Part shown: piece after piece, positions 1 to 6,386 of the stretch
How positions within the stretch are numbered: the stretch's first letter is position 1
How the letters are laid out: every line of letters begins with the position of its first letter
NCBI GenBank assembly: GCA_013824045.1
Contig: PNND01000073.1
Span: 1 to 8,158, forward strand
Source: Rhodobacter sp.
Lineage (GTDB): Bacteria > Pseudomonadota > Alphaproteobacteria > Rhodobacterales > Rhodobacteraceae
Direction of reading: 5' to 3'
Length of the DNA: 8,158 bases
Program-made: the position numbers and the translations under genes
The notes under the pieces: model-generated
What the model saw: the letters and a program-made list of their open reading frames with translations, nothing else
Told to the model about the DNA's origin: nothing
Databases searched by the model: none

Positions 1-149
1 CTGATCGGATCGCCATAACCCCCATTGATCAACAGGTTGAAGATCGACTCCCGCACCCGGTCCGAGGTCGGGCGCAGATGCGCCTGCGCATCCCCCGCGC
101 CCACTGGCGCAAGATGCAACCCCCGGAACTGGCCGCCGATGATTCTCAT
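1..149 (-). CDS. rsmD: 16S rRNA (guanine(966)-N2)-methyltransferase RsmD, 5' part only
   Basis: The N-terminal 49 codons are present; the gene continues beyond base 1. The protein begins MRIIGGQFRG and continues to LRPTSDRVRESIFNLL, which is the signature opening of RsmD (MRIIGG..RG, then RPT.DRVRE..FN.L). This cytoplasmic SAM-dependent enzyme methylates G966 of 16S rRNA during 30S assembly. The catalytic (D/N)PPY region lies outside the window and cannot be checked. The start is fixed by the canonical MRIIGG opening and by its ATG sharing four bases (ATGA, 146-149) with the stop of the upstream ferredoxin reductase. The two genes are therefore probably co-transcribed and translationally coupled. 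A GAAAGG directly abuts the ATG, too close for a normal ribosome site, which again suggests coupling. Family assignment is strong despite the truncation. Confidence 0.93.
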   Translation of the reverse strand, partial: MRIIGGQFRGLHLAPVGAGDAQAHLRPTSDRVRESIFNLLINGGYGDPI

Positions 150-1354
150 CCTTTCAGCAGTGCCTTCAACTCGGTCCCGGGGTCCGCCACCACCGCCGGA
201 TCGGGAGATTTCCCCATCTCGATCAACCGTTTGCCCACCATATAAGCGCGGCTGTCATTCATCGCATCCACCGCCAGCAGGTCATCCCCCCGGAAATACC
301 AGAACGACACCGCCGCGCCCTCACCCGGGCGCGTCACGATCCGGTCATAGCCCGTATTCAGCCCCGCGATCTGCAGCTTGCAGTCATACTGATCCGACCA
401 GAACCACGGCTTGGCGTCATAAGCCACGGCCCCGCCAAGGATATTCTCTGCCACCACCTCGGCCTGATCAATCGCATTGCCCACCGATTCCAGCCGCAAC
501 CGCCCGCCCTTCCACGGGAACGACGCGCAATCCCCCGCCGCCCAGACATGCGGCACCGATGTCCGCCCCAGCGCATCCGTCGCAATCCCGTTGTCGGTCA
601 CGATCCCCGCCGCCTCGGCCAAGCCCGTGGCAGGCACGATCCCCACCCCCGCAATCACGAAATCCGCCGCCAACTCCCGCCCGTCCGACAGACGCACGCC
701 CGACACCCGCCCCTCACCCAAAAGCCGCTCCAGCCCGGTGGACTCCAGTATCTTCACCCCATGCGCCCCATGCAGCGCGCGGAAGTAATCCGATGTCTCC
801 GGTGCCGCCACCCGCTGCAATATCCGCGACGCCATCTCCAGCACCGTCACATCCAGCCCCAGCTTGGCCGCAACCGCCGCCGCCTCCAGCCCGATATAGC
901 CGCCCCCCACGATCACCAGCCGCCGCCCGGCCAAGAACTCGCCCCGCATCGCATCCACATCGGCCAGCGTCCGCACGGTATAGACCCCCGCCAGATCGCC
1001 CCCGATCGCCGCAGGCAACCGGCGCGGCACCGATCCCGTGGTCAGCACCAAATCGTCATAGGGGATCGCTTCGCCCCCCACCGTCACCACCCGCGCGGCC
1101 GTATCCAACGCCTCGGCCCGCCGCCCCAACCGCAGCGTAATCCGCTGATCCGCATAGAAATCCGCCGATCGCAGCCAGAGCCGCTCCTCCTCCATCTCGC
1201 CCATCAGATAGGCCTTCGACAAAGGCGGCCGTTGATAGGGCGGCGCGGGTTCCTCGCCGATGATCGTCACGGCCCCGTCGAACCCCAGCGCGCGCAGCTT
1301 CGCCGCACAGGCCGCCCCGGCCTGCCCCGCCCCCACGATCACCACATGCGCCAT
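146..1354 (-). CDS. FAD-dependent ferredoxin reductase (BphA4/CamA/rhodocoxin reductase type)
   Basis: A 402-residue protein of the pyridine-nucleotide-disulphide oxidoreductase class that passes electrons from NAD(P)H through FAD to a small ferredoxin. Visible features are an FAD Rossmann motif VGAGQAG (G8, G10, G13), the family motif PYQRPPLSK (39-47), a second dinucleotide fold VGGGYIG (G150, G152, G155) for NAD(P)H, the second FAD motif ending AAGD (D275), and a C-terminal reductase domain opening PWFWSDQY (316-323). Length matches the family. The ATG at 1354 is chosen over one seven codons upstream because GGGAGG lies about seven bases before it and the FAD motif usually starts within a few residues. 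It is divergent from the peroxiredoxin gene and overlaps rsmD. No ferredoxin, P450 or dioxygenase is in view, so its partner is unknown. NADH versus NADPH preference cannot be read with confidence. Confidence 0.9.
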   Translation of the reverse strand: MAHVVIVGAGQAGAACAAKLRALGFDGAVTIIGEEPAPPYQRPPLSKAYLMGEMEEERLWLRSADFYADQRITLRLGRRAEALDTAARVVTVGGEAIPYDDLVLTTGSVPRRLPAAIGGDLAGVYTVRTLADVDAMRGEFLAGRRLVIVGGGYIGLEAAAVAAKLGLDVTVLEMASRILQRVAAPETSDYFRALHGAHGVKILESTGLERLLGEGRVSGVRLSDGRELAADFVIAGVGIVPATGLAEAAGIVTDNGIATDALGRTSVPHVWAAGDCASFPWKGGRLRLESVGNAIDQAEVVAENILGGAVAYDAKPWFWSDQYDCKLQIAGLNTGYDRIVTRPGEGAAVSFWYFRGDDLLAVDAMNDSRAYMVGKRLIEMGKSPDPAVVADPGTELKALLKG

Positions 1355-1456
1355 GCCAGTCCTCCCGCCGTCCAAAGGCCAAATCTCTCTGGCCGAATTC
1401 AGGGCCGGACCCTATATCCCTGCCTTATTGGAACGCAACGCGAAGAGGGACGAGAT

Positions 1457-1945
1457 ATGACGATTTCCGTAGGCCAGACGCTGCCCGATGCCACCCTGAT
1501 CCGGATGGGCGATGCCGGGGCCGAGGCTGTTTCCGTGAAAGACGCCGCCAAGGGCCGCAAGGTCGTGATCTTCGCGGTCCCGGGTGCTTTTACCCCCACC
1601 TGCCATTCCGCCCATGTGCCCAGCTTCATCCGCACCAAGGACGGCTTCGCCGCCAAGGGCGTCGATGAAATCATCTGTGTCTCGGTCAACGATCCCTTCG
1701 TGATGAAGGCCTGGGGCGAAGCCACGGGCGCCGCCAATGCCGGCATCTCCATGCTGGCCGACGCCGACTCCAGCTTCACCAAAGCCATGGGCCTTGCCTT
1801 CGACGCCCCCCCCGTGGGCCTGCTCGCCCGGTCAAAGCGCTATGCGCTTTATGCCGAGGATGGCGTGGTCAAGGCCCTCCACCTCGAGGAAAGCCCCGGC
1901 GCCTGCGAAATCTCCGCCGGGGAATCGCTGCTCAAGGCGATCTGA
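1457..1945 (+). CDS. Peroxiredoxin, PrxV/type II (AhpE-TSA redoxin fold)
   Basis: A 162-residue cytosolic thiol peroxidase that reduces H2O2 and organic hydroperoxides, the usual size for the Prx5/PrxII group. The peroxidatic site PGAFTPTCH places P42, T46 and C49 as in the PxxxTxxC signature. Two other cysteines occur, C74 (EIICVSV) and C150 (SPGACEIS). They fall where type II enzymes carry their second cysteine and where human PRDX5 carries its resolving cysteine, so an intramolecular disulphide is possible. No glutaredoxin domain is fused. The start is supported by GAGGGA about seven bases upstream of the ATG. The gene is divergent from the ferredoxin reductase, with about 100 bases between them that must hold both promoters, although I could not call convincing -35/-10 elements. 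A 13-bp hairpin follows the stop. Family is certain; the reductant (glutathione/glutaredoxin or thioredoxin) is not. Confidence 0.95.
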   Translation: MTISVGQTLPDATLIRMGDAGAEAVSVKDAAKGRKVVIFAVPGAFTPTCHSAHVPSFIRTKDGFAAKGVDEIICVSVNDPFVMKAWGEATGAANAGISMLADADSSFTKAMGLAFDAPPVGLLARSKRYALYAEDGVVKALHLEESPGACEISAGESLLKAI

Positions 1946-1966
1946 CAGCGGCGACGGGCCACGCAT

Positions 1967-1997
1967 GGAAATTGGTAAGTTTTCCTTGCCAATTTCC
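1967..1997 (+). other. AT-rich stem-loop between peroxiredoxin and oxygenase genes
   Basis: Arms GGAAATTGGTAAG (1967-1979) and CTTGCCAATTTCC (1985-1997) pair over 13 positions with one G-U wobble around a TTTTC loop. It begins 22 bases after the peroxiredoxin stop and ends 41 bases before the oxygenase start. There is no T-run after either arm, and the stem is AT-rich, so it is not a standard intrinsic terminator. It could be an mRNA stabiliser or attenuator, or a DNA dyad bound by a regulator of the oxygenase gene. The structure is seen directly; its role is unknown. Confidence 0.6.
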
Positions 1998-2038
1998 GGC
2001 TTCCGTGCAAAGAGGCGGCAGATGGCAGGGGGGTCCAC

Positions 2039-2800
2039 ATGTCTGATGTCGTTCTCACACAGGCCCGCATCGTGGCCCGCCTTACCGGAACTCTGCCGGA
2101 TGGCGGCTACGAAGAGGACACACCTATCTACGCCGTCGATAGGCCAGACCTCTTCCATCCCGCCGATGCCCCCATCCCCCGGCGCGAAGAGATCGACATC
2201 GGCGGCAAACTTGCCTTCGTGATCGAAGATGTCCTCACCCGCGCCGAAGCCGGCCGCCTGATCGAGGTGACGGAGTCGCTCGGCTTCCGCCATGCTGCCC
2301 CCGGTATCAACACGCCCCCCGGCATGCGCCGCAACAAGACCGTCCATTGGATAGCGCCCGCCGCCGCGATGGCCGAGCTTTTCCGCCGCATCGCGCCCCT
2401 CCTGCCGCAGGAACTGGATGGCCGCCGCCTTTCGCCAGTCCTCAGCCACCGGATCAACACCTATCGCTATGACAAGGGCGATGAATTCAACCTGCATATC
2501 GACGGGGATTGGCCGGGCTTCGGCCTGACACCCGATGGCGCGCGGATGATGCAATGGTCGGGCACCCATTCGATGCTGACCATGCTGCTCTACCTCAACG
2601 GCGCCGAGGACGGGCTACAAGGTGGGGCCACCACCCTCTATGACCAAGGCGAACTCCGCGCCTCGGTCACGCCCAAGACAGGCCGCGCCCTCTTCTTCCG
2701 CCATGGCTCGAACCGAGACACGGTCCTTCACGCGGGCGAAACGCTGCTGGGCGGCGTGCCGAAATACGTGGCCCGCGTCAATGTGATGTACGACCTCTGA
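2039..2800 (+). CDS. 2OG-Fe(II) oxygenase, prolyl 4-hydroxylase-like
   Basis: A 253-residue protein, probably cytosolic since no signal peptide is visible. The C-terminal two thirds match the P4H-type double-stranded beta-helix. The iron triad is H153-x-D155 (NLHIDGD) and H231 (VLHAGE). The 2-oxoglutarate carboxylate ligand would be K242 or R246 in VPKYVARVNVMY, the usual end of the domain. LTMLLYLN (180-187) and ALFF before the second His are also typical strands. About 55 N-terminal residues precede the recognisable fold and match nothing I know. Enzymes of this type hydroxylate protein or small-molecule substrates with loss of CO2 and succinate; the substrate here cannot be named. AGGGGGG lies about five bases before the ATG. 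It runs in the same direction as the peroxiredoxin gene, 93 bases downstream with a hairpin in the gap, and converges on the DUF2268 gene with a 30-base gap. Confidence 0.88.
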   Translation: MSDVVLTQARIVARLTGTLPDGGYEEDTPIYAVDRPDLFHPADAPIPRREEIDIGGKLAFVIEDVLTRAEAGRLIEVTESLGFRHAAPGINTPPGMRRNKTVHWIAPAAAMAELFRRIAPLLPQELDGRRLSPVLSHRINTYRYDKGDEFNLHIDGDWPGFGLTPDGARMMQWSGTHSMLTMLLYLNGAEDGLQGGATTLYDQGELRASVTPKTGRALFFRHGSNRDTVLHAGETLLGGVPKYVARVNVMYDL

Positions 2801-2830
2801 CCGCGCCGCCGCACCCGCCGCTGACCCCAG

Positions 2831-3478
2831 TCAACCCAAGGCGCGCAGCATGCCCCGAAACCCCGCCGCAGGTTCCCCTGCCATGCCCAGCGCGGTCTGC
2901 CCCTGCTGCGCCGCCAAAACCCGCTCCACCAGCATCCGGCCCAGCGCATAGCCGGTTCCGTCTGGCAGATCGGCCTCTCCGAAGAACCACGCCTCATGGT
3001 CGTAATCGGTATCGTCAAAGGCCGCATCCGCGCGCAGGCACAGCGCCCGCAGGTCAACACCTTCCGGCATGACCTCCCAAGGTTCCGGCGGGCAATCCAT
3101 CATCTCATGCACAAAAACCTGCGCCAGTCCTTCGGACACCAGCGCTTCGCCCAAGCTGGAGCCATAGCCCGGCCCATCCCAGCGCAGCACATGGTGGAAT
3201 TCGTGATAGACCGCCCGAAGCATGTCCTCGCGCAGGTCGCCCATCGCCTCTTGTGTCAGGTCAATCCCGAACTCCATCCGGCCCGGCCCATAAGACGCCC
3301 CCGTGACACGCAACTCCGGCGGCATCGGATCATCCGCCGCCCGGATTACGACATCCACATCCACCGCTGTGGCAACCCTGCCCAGTCGCGCCTCGGCCTC
3401 GGCCAGCGCGGCCCGCACCTCCGACTCAACAGCTGAAAGCCGCCCCCGCGCATTCAGCAGATGCAAGGACCAGCCCAT
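2831..3478 (-). CDS. DUF2268-like putative zinc metallopeptidase
   Basis: A 215-residue protein with a gluzincin-like core: YHEFHHVLRW carries HEXXH (H92, E93, H96), and EALVSEGLAQ about twenty residues on offers E116 (or E111) as the third zinc ligand. The HE-x-HH...EGLA arrangement is that of the DUF2268 'predicted Zn-dependent protease' family. No signal peptide or membrane segment is visible, so a cytosolic location is inferred. Peptidase activity and substrate are not established for this family as far as I know. The ATG at 3478 is preferred because AAGGGGG lies eight bases upstream; a GTG at 3505 would add nine residues but has a poor ribosome site. It lies 62 bases downstream of imuB on the same strand, so it may be read from the LexA-controlled imuB transcript. 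A TTGACG at 3536-3531 (minus strand) in the gap could alternatively be the -35 of its own promoter, but the -10 is poor. Confidence 0.75.
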   Translation of the reverse strand: MGWSLHLLNARGRLSAVESEVRAALAEAEARLGRVATAVDVDVVIRAADDPMPPELRVTGASYGPGRMEFGIDLTQEAMGDLREDMLRAVYHEFHHVLRWDGPGYGSSLGEALVSEGLAQVFVHEMMDCPPEPWEVMPEGVDLRALCLRADAAFDDTDYDHEAWFFGEADLPDGTGYALGRMLVERVLAAQQGQTALGMAGEPAAGFRGMLRALG

Positions 3479-3540
3479 GGATGCCCCCTTGATTGCGTCC
3501 TGCACCCCATCTTGGAGTGTGCGACGCAGCCGTCAACGCC

Positions 3541-5208
3541 TCACTCCCCCCCGTGACAGAACCACCCCCCCGTCACATCGCCACCATGGGCAAAAAACAG
3601 CCACAACCGCTCTCCTCCCTCCGTCTCCACCCGCCAGTAGTCCCTTGGCCCGGATCGCCAGTCGGGATCATCCAGCCACCATTCCGGGGCAATTCGCTCC
3701 GGCCCCACCGCCATCCGCGTCACCAGATCGCGCCGCCGCCAGCGGAACCGCGCGGGGGGCGTCGGGTCGTCCTCGGGCGCGCCCACCGGTTCGGGCCGGA
3801 ACAGCCGCAGGGGCCGCGCCCCCCGCCGGGGCCATTCCCCGACAAAGGCCTCGGACCACGCCGCCGCCAGCACCTGCGCCCCCTTCTCCGGCAGATGGCT
3901 TTCGCCCGGATGGAACCGCGTCACGGCCTCGGTCCCCAGCCGCACGCCCAGCTTGCCCAACAGATCATCCATCGCCCCGTCCCGCGCCAGCGTCGCGGCA
4001 GCCTCCCCCACCGGCCCGCGATGCTGCAGGGGCGAGATCGCCTCAACCTCCACCGCCTCCAGCCGCAGCATGTCGATCCCGAAGCCCGCATCCAGCTCGC
4101 CCAGCTTCATCCACAGAAGGGGCCGGATCCGATCCACCCGGTCTGACGCGCGGGCCAGCCCCACCTCGGCCACCTCCACCCGCCCGTCGCTGCGAAAGGC
4201 CTGCAAGCGTATCCGCCGCGCGCCCCGCCCCTGCCGCGCCAGCCGCGCGCAGAGCACCGGCAACAGCCGGTCCACCGCCGCCTCCACATCCGAGAGCAGC
4301 CCGATGGGATCGGGCAGGCTGATCCGCGCCGCAAAATGCAGGGGCGCGCCCGCAGGCGTCACCGGCTCGGATTCCAGCCCCAGCGCCTGATCCAGCCGCT
4401 TCAAGACCGCCGCCCCGAACCGCCGCGCCAGCGCGGCGCGCGGCAGCACGGCGATGTCGTCGATCCGGCGCAGGCCCAGCCGCACCAGCCCCTCCACCGC
4501 GTCAGGCTCCAGCCGCAGCGCCGCCACCGGCAGCGCCCCCAGCGCCTGCCGCATCTTCCCCTCGGGCGCGATCACCCCGCGCGGGCCTGCATCCCCCAAA
4601 GCCCCCGCCACCGGCAGACTGCCCCCCTTCTCCCACCCCCGCCGCTTGGCCGCCCGCGACCGCGTCGCATGGGCCTCCTGCTGGATGGCATCGCCGCTGC
4701 GCGCCACCTGCACCCCGCGTCCCGCATGGCGCGACAGCGCCCATGCCGCGCCCGGCGTATCGGCAATCGCGGCGCGCAGGCTCAGCCCCAGCGCCTCACA
4801 TTCCGCCTCCACCTGCGCCAGAAGCGCGGCCTCGCCGCCGAACAGATGCGCGCATCCCGTCAGGTCCACCACCAACCCTGCCGGCGGTTCTTCCGCGACC
4901 CAAGGCGAAAACTTTCCCGCCCAGCGGCGCAGCCCGGTCAGAAACGCCCCCTCGGCCACCGGATCGGCAGGCACCGTCACCAGCGTGGGGCACATCGCCG
5001 TGGCATCGCGCAGCGGCTGGCCCAAGGCCAAGCCCGCCGCCTCTGCCGCCGCTGACAGCGACACGATCACCTGCGCCCCGCCCCGATCCCCCACCACCGC
5101 CAGCGGCCCGGCCAAGCCCGCCGCCCCACCCCGCGCATGGCGCAGCACCCGCTCGGCCGCCAGCCGCGGGAACCACAGCGAAAGAATGCGACGGCGACTC
5201 GGTTCCAC
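3541..5208 (-). CDS. imuB: ImuB, Y-family DNA polymerase homologue (SOS mutagenesis)
   Basis: A 555-residue protein. It opens RRRILSLWFPRLAAER, where active Y-family polymerases have the DxDxFFA metal-binding motif, and shows VVDLTGCAHLFGGE (113-126), where they have S-x-DE. The catalytic carboxylates are thus not conserved, as is known for ImuB. A helix-hairpin-helix region lies around 230-265, a little-finger-like domain around 290-400, and an ImuB-type C-terminus with RPLRLF and PERIAPEWW ending near GGWFCHGG. In this family ImuB is the adaptor joining ImuA and DnaE2 to the sliding clamp for error-prone lesion bypass. The start is GTG at 5208: homologues begin a few residues before RRILSLW, no ATG fits, and GAAGGA lies about nine bases upstream. 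The open frame extends upstream to 5856 but is non-coding there. Residues about 171-212 look like a basic insertion. Neither imuA nor dnaE2 is adjacent, unlike the usual imuA-imuB-dnaE2 cassette. Confidence 0.92.
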   Translation of the reverse strand: MEPSRRRILSLWFPRLAAERVLRHARGGAAGLAGPLAVVGDRGGAQVIVSLSAAAEAAGLALGQPLRDATAMCPTLVTVPADPVAEGAFLTGLRRWAGKFSPWVAEEPPAGLVVDLTGCAHLFGGEAALLAQVEAECEALGLSLRAAIADTPGAAWALSRHAGRGVQVARSGDAIQQEAHATRSRAAKRRGWEKGGSLPVAGALGDAGPRGVIAPEGKMRQALGALPVAALRLEPDAVEGLVRLGLRRIDDIAVLPRAALARRFGAAVLKRLDQALGLESEPVTPAGAPLHFAARISLPDPIGLLSDVEAAVDRLLPVLCARLARQGRGARRIRLQAFRSDGRVEVAEVGLARASDRVDRIRPLLWMKLGELDAGFGIDMLRLEAVEVEAISPLQHRGPVGEAAATLARDGAMDDLLGKLGVRLGTEAVTRFHPGESHLPEKGAQVLAAAWSEAFVGEWPRRGARPLRLFRPEPVGAPEDDPTPPARFRWRRRDLVTRMAVGPERIAPEWWLDDPDWRSGPRDYWRVETEGGERLWLFFAHGGDVTGGWFCHGGE

Positions 5209-5215
5209 AGCAAAT

Positions 5216-5230
5216 GTTCCTTCTTTGTTC
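5216..5230 (-). promoter_or_regulatory. LexA-binding SOS box of imuB
   Basis: The plus strand reads GTTC-CTTCTTT-GTTC, a perfect match to the alphaproteobacterial LexA site GTTC-N7-GTTC (minus strand GAAC-N7-GAAC). It ends seven bases before the imuB GTG, so it also contains the GAAGGA ribosome site. Extra half sites, GTTC at 5202-5205 and GAAC at 5245-5248, flank it. imuB is a classical SOS gene, so position and gene agree. It lies about 150 bases from the divergent cytochrome start and is unlikely to control that gene. Confidence 0.85.
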
Positions 5231-5311
5231 CGTAAATTGGCAAAGAACGGGCACAAGTCCAGCCGCAAATGGCAACTTTCTGTGAATTGCGGGACTTGCC
5301 CCATCAACACC

Positions 5312-5355
5312 GTGACAACGTCACTTCCCTGCGTCATTCTGCCCCATACAGTGAC
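5312..5355 (+). promoter_or_regulatory. Candidate promoter/operator region of the cytochrome gene
   Basis: GTGACAACGTCAC (5312-5324) is a perfect 5-bp dyad with a three-base centre. Further GTCA (5333-5336) and GTGAC (5351-5355) copies follow, again facing each other. GTGACA at 5312-5317 matches five of six -35 bases. With a 17-base spacer it meets CATTCT (5335-5340), a weak -10. Either a promoter or a regulator site is possible; no known consensus (FnrL, RegA) fits. Confidence 0.3.
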
Positions 5356-5382
5356 AGAACATTTCCAGTAGGAGCCAAACGA

Positions 5383-5820
5383 ATGAAATTTACAGCCAAA
5401 GCCCTCGTCGCGGGCCTGATGATGGTGGCAGGCGTCGCCATCGCCGCCGAAGCGACCGATCCCACGGTCAAGGCCCGGCAAGAGCTGATGGATACGATCG
5501 GCATGAACACCGGTATCCTTGGCAAGATGGCCGGGGGCGAAACCACTTTCGACGCCGAAGCCGCCGAAGCCGCCAAAACCGCCCTCGCCACAGCAGCGGG
5601 CGAAATCGCGGCCAAGTTCGAACCGCAGGCCAATGATCCGAAATCCACCGCCAAGGCGGATATCTGGACCAACTGGGAAGATTACCTGAAAAAAGCCGAT
5701 GCCCTGAAGGCAGCCGCCGAAGGCATGGACGCCACCACCGTCGAAGGTGTGCAGGCCGGCATGGGCGGCATCGGCGGGTCGTGCAAGGATTGCCACACCG
5801 CCTATCGCATCCCCAGCTGA
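5383..5820 (+). CDS. Periplasmic class II cytochrome c (cytochrome c'/c556)
   Basis: A 145-residue precursor with a Sec signal peptide: MKFTAK, a hydrophobic stretch to about residue 20, and cleavage near AIAA|E. The mature part is helical and Ala/Lys-rich and ends in CKDCH (C134, C137, H138), seven residues from the C-terminus. This is the C-terminal haem site of the four-helix cytochrome c' fold. ARQELM near the mature N-terminus places M36 where low-spin c556 proteins have their sixth ligand, so it may be c556-like rather than a five-coordinate c'. Members bind NO or CO or act in periplasmic electron transfer; which applies here is not visible. AGGAG (5370-5374) nine bases upstream fixes the start. 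It is divergent from imuB, with about 170 bases between, and is followed by an intrinsic terminator, so it is probably monocistronic. Confidence 0.92.
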   Translation: MKFTAKALVAGLMMVAGVAIAAEATDPTVKARQELMDTIGMNTGILGKMAGGETTFDAEAAEAAKTALATAAGEIAAKFEPQANDPKSTAKADIWTNWEDYLKKADALKAAAEGMDATTVEGVQAGMGGIGGSCKDCHTAYRIPS

Positions 5821-5843
5821 TCTGTCCGCATCCCGCAAAGCAA

Positions 5844-5877
5844 AAGGCCCCCGCATCCGCTGCGGGGGCCTTCTTTC
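5844..5877. terminator. Bidirectional rho-independent terminator
   Basis: AAGGCCCCCGCA (5844-5855) and TGCGGGGGCCTT (5861-5872) form a perfect 12-bp stem with a five-base loop, followed by CTTTC on the plus strand and by a TTTTGCTTT run on the minus strand. It sits 24 bases after the cytochrome stop and 18 bases before the stop of the convergent I78 gene, serving both. Confidence 0.9.
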
Positions 5878-5889
5878 ATTGCGCCGCCA

Positions 5890-6192
5890 TCACCCGCAAT
5901 TGACGCGCGTGATACGACCCGTCCGATCCACCTCGAAATTCAGCCGATCCGCGCTGTAATCCATCGTCACCGCCGTGTCGGGATAGATCACCCGCACCGG
6001 CTTGTTGAAGCGCATCCTGTCCAACTCGCTGGCAGGCGCGCCCACCAGATATTGCAGGTCCAGCGCCCCGCACTGGTTCACGCCGCCCGGCACCGGGCCG
6101 GGATCACCCGGAAAAGGCTCTGACACCGGAACGCAGGCCGCTGCCGCCAGCGCAAAGCCAAGCCCTGCCACCATCCTTGCAAGTTTCTGCAT
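5890..6192 (-). CDS. I78-family peptidase inhibitor, putative lipoprotein
   Basis: A 100-residue exported protein. The N-terminus [20 protein letters not shown] is a signal sequence ending in a lipobox-like AAAC, so C20 may be lipidated; alanine at -3 is weaker than leucine. A short Pro/Gly-rich linker follows. The rest matches the I78 inhibitor domain: [12 protein letters not shown] (40-51), [23 protein letters not shown] and the terminal RVNCG. C41 and C99 are the conserved pair and could form a disulphide. The family includes inhibitors of subtilisin-like serine proteases, so a periplasmic protective role is plausible but not shown here. AGGAG seven bases upstream selects the ATG at 6192. 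It converges on the cytochrome gene and is divergent from the formaldehyde dehydrogenase gene. Confidence 0.88.
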   Translation of the reverse strand: MQKLARMVAGLGFALAAAACVPVSEPFPGDPGPVPGGVNQCGALDLQYLVGAPASELDRMRFNKPVRVIYPDTAVTMDYSADRLNFEVDRTGRITRVNCG

Positions 6193-6386
6193 CGTCTTTC
6201 TCCTGTCAGGCCCCCATCGGGACGGATGGTCACGCCACCCCCGTCCACCCTTCCCGCACGCAGGTGCCAAGGCAAGCCCGCTGCCGCGAACCGGCGAACA
6301 CCCGCCGTTTCCCGCGTTGCAATTCGCCCCGCTTTCCCCCAGCCTGCACCCAAATCACTGCCAAATACCTGAACGTGGAGAATTTG

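Noticed and set aside
25..1140. Long plus-strand open frame of Pro/Arg/Ser-rich sequence opposite the reductase
   Set aside because: Low-complexity shadow of the G-rich minus-strand gene; no domain and no ribosome site.
1355..1456. Promoters or an OxyR-type site in the reductase/peroxiredoxin gap
   Set aside because: A TATATC is present but has no convincing -35 at the right distance, and no OxyR-like dyad was found; only short GGCC repeats are seen.
1965..2222. Possible small ORF starting MEIGKFSLPIS inside the hairpin region
   Set aside because: It overlaps the oxygenase gene in another frame, turns low-complexity, and has no ribosome site.
5270..5290. TGGCA...TTGC as a sigma-54 promoter upstream of the cytochrome gene
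   Set aside because: The spacing between the two elements is far too long for -24/-12.
5295..5306. TTGCCCCATCAA as an FnrL/FNR-type site
   Set aside because: Half-site spacing is two bases short of TTGAT-N4-ATCAA and the left half is degenerate.
3303..5371. Several long plus-strand open frames opposite imuB and the DUF2268 gene
   Set aside because: Pro/Arg/Ala-rich shadow frames typical of high-GC DNA; the minus-strand proteins have clear family motifs.
5209..5856. Open frame continuing upstream of imuB to about 5856
   Set aside because: It runs antisense to the cytochrome gene, contains the LexA box and lacks family similarity; the imuB homology begins at the GTG at 5208.
6193..6386. Regulatory elements in the 194-base gap between the I78 gene and adhI
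   Set aside because: Only the two ribosome sites and a short CCATC/GATGG dyad are visible; no promoter could be called.
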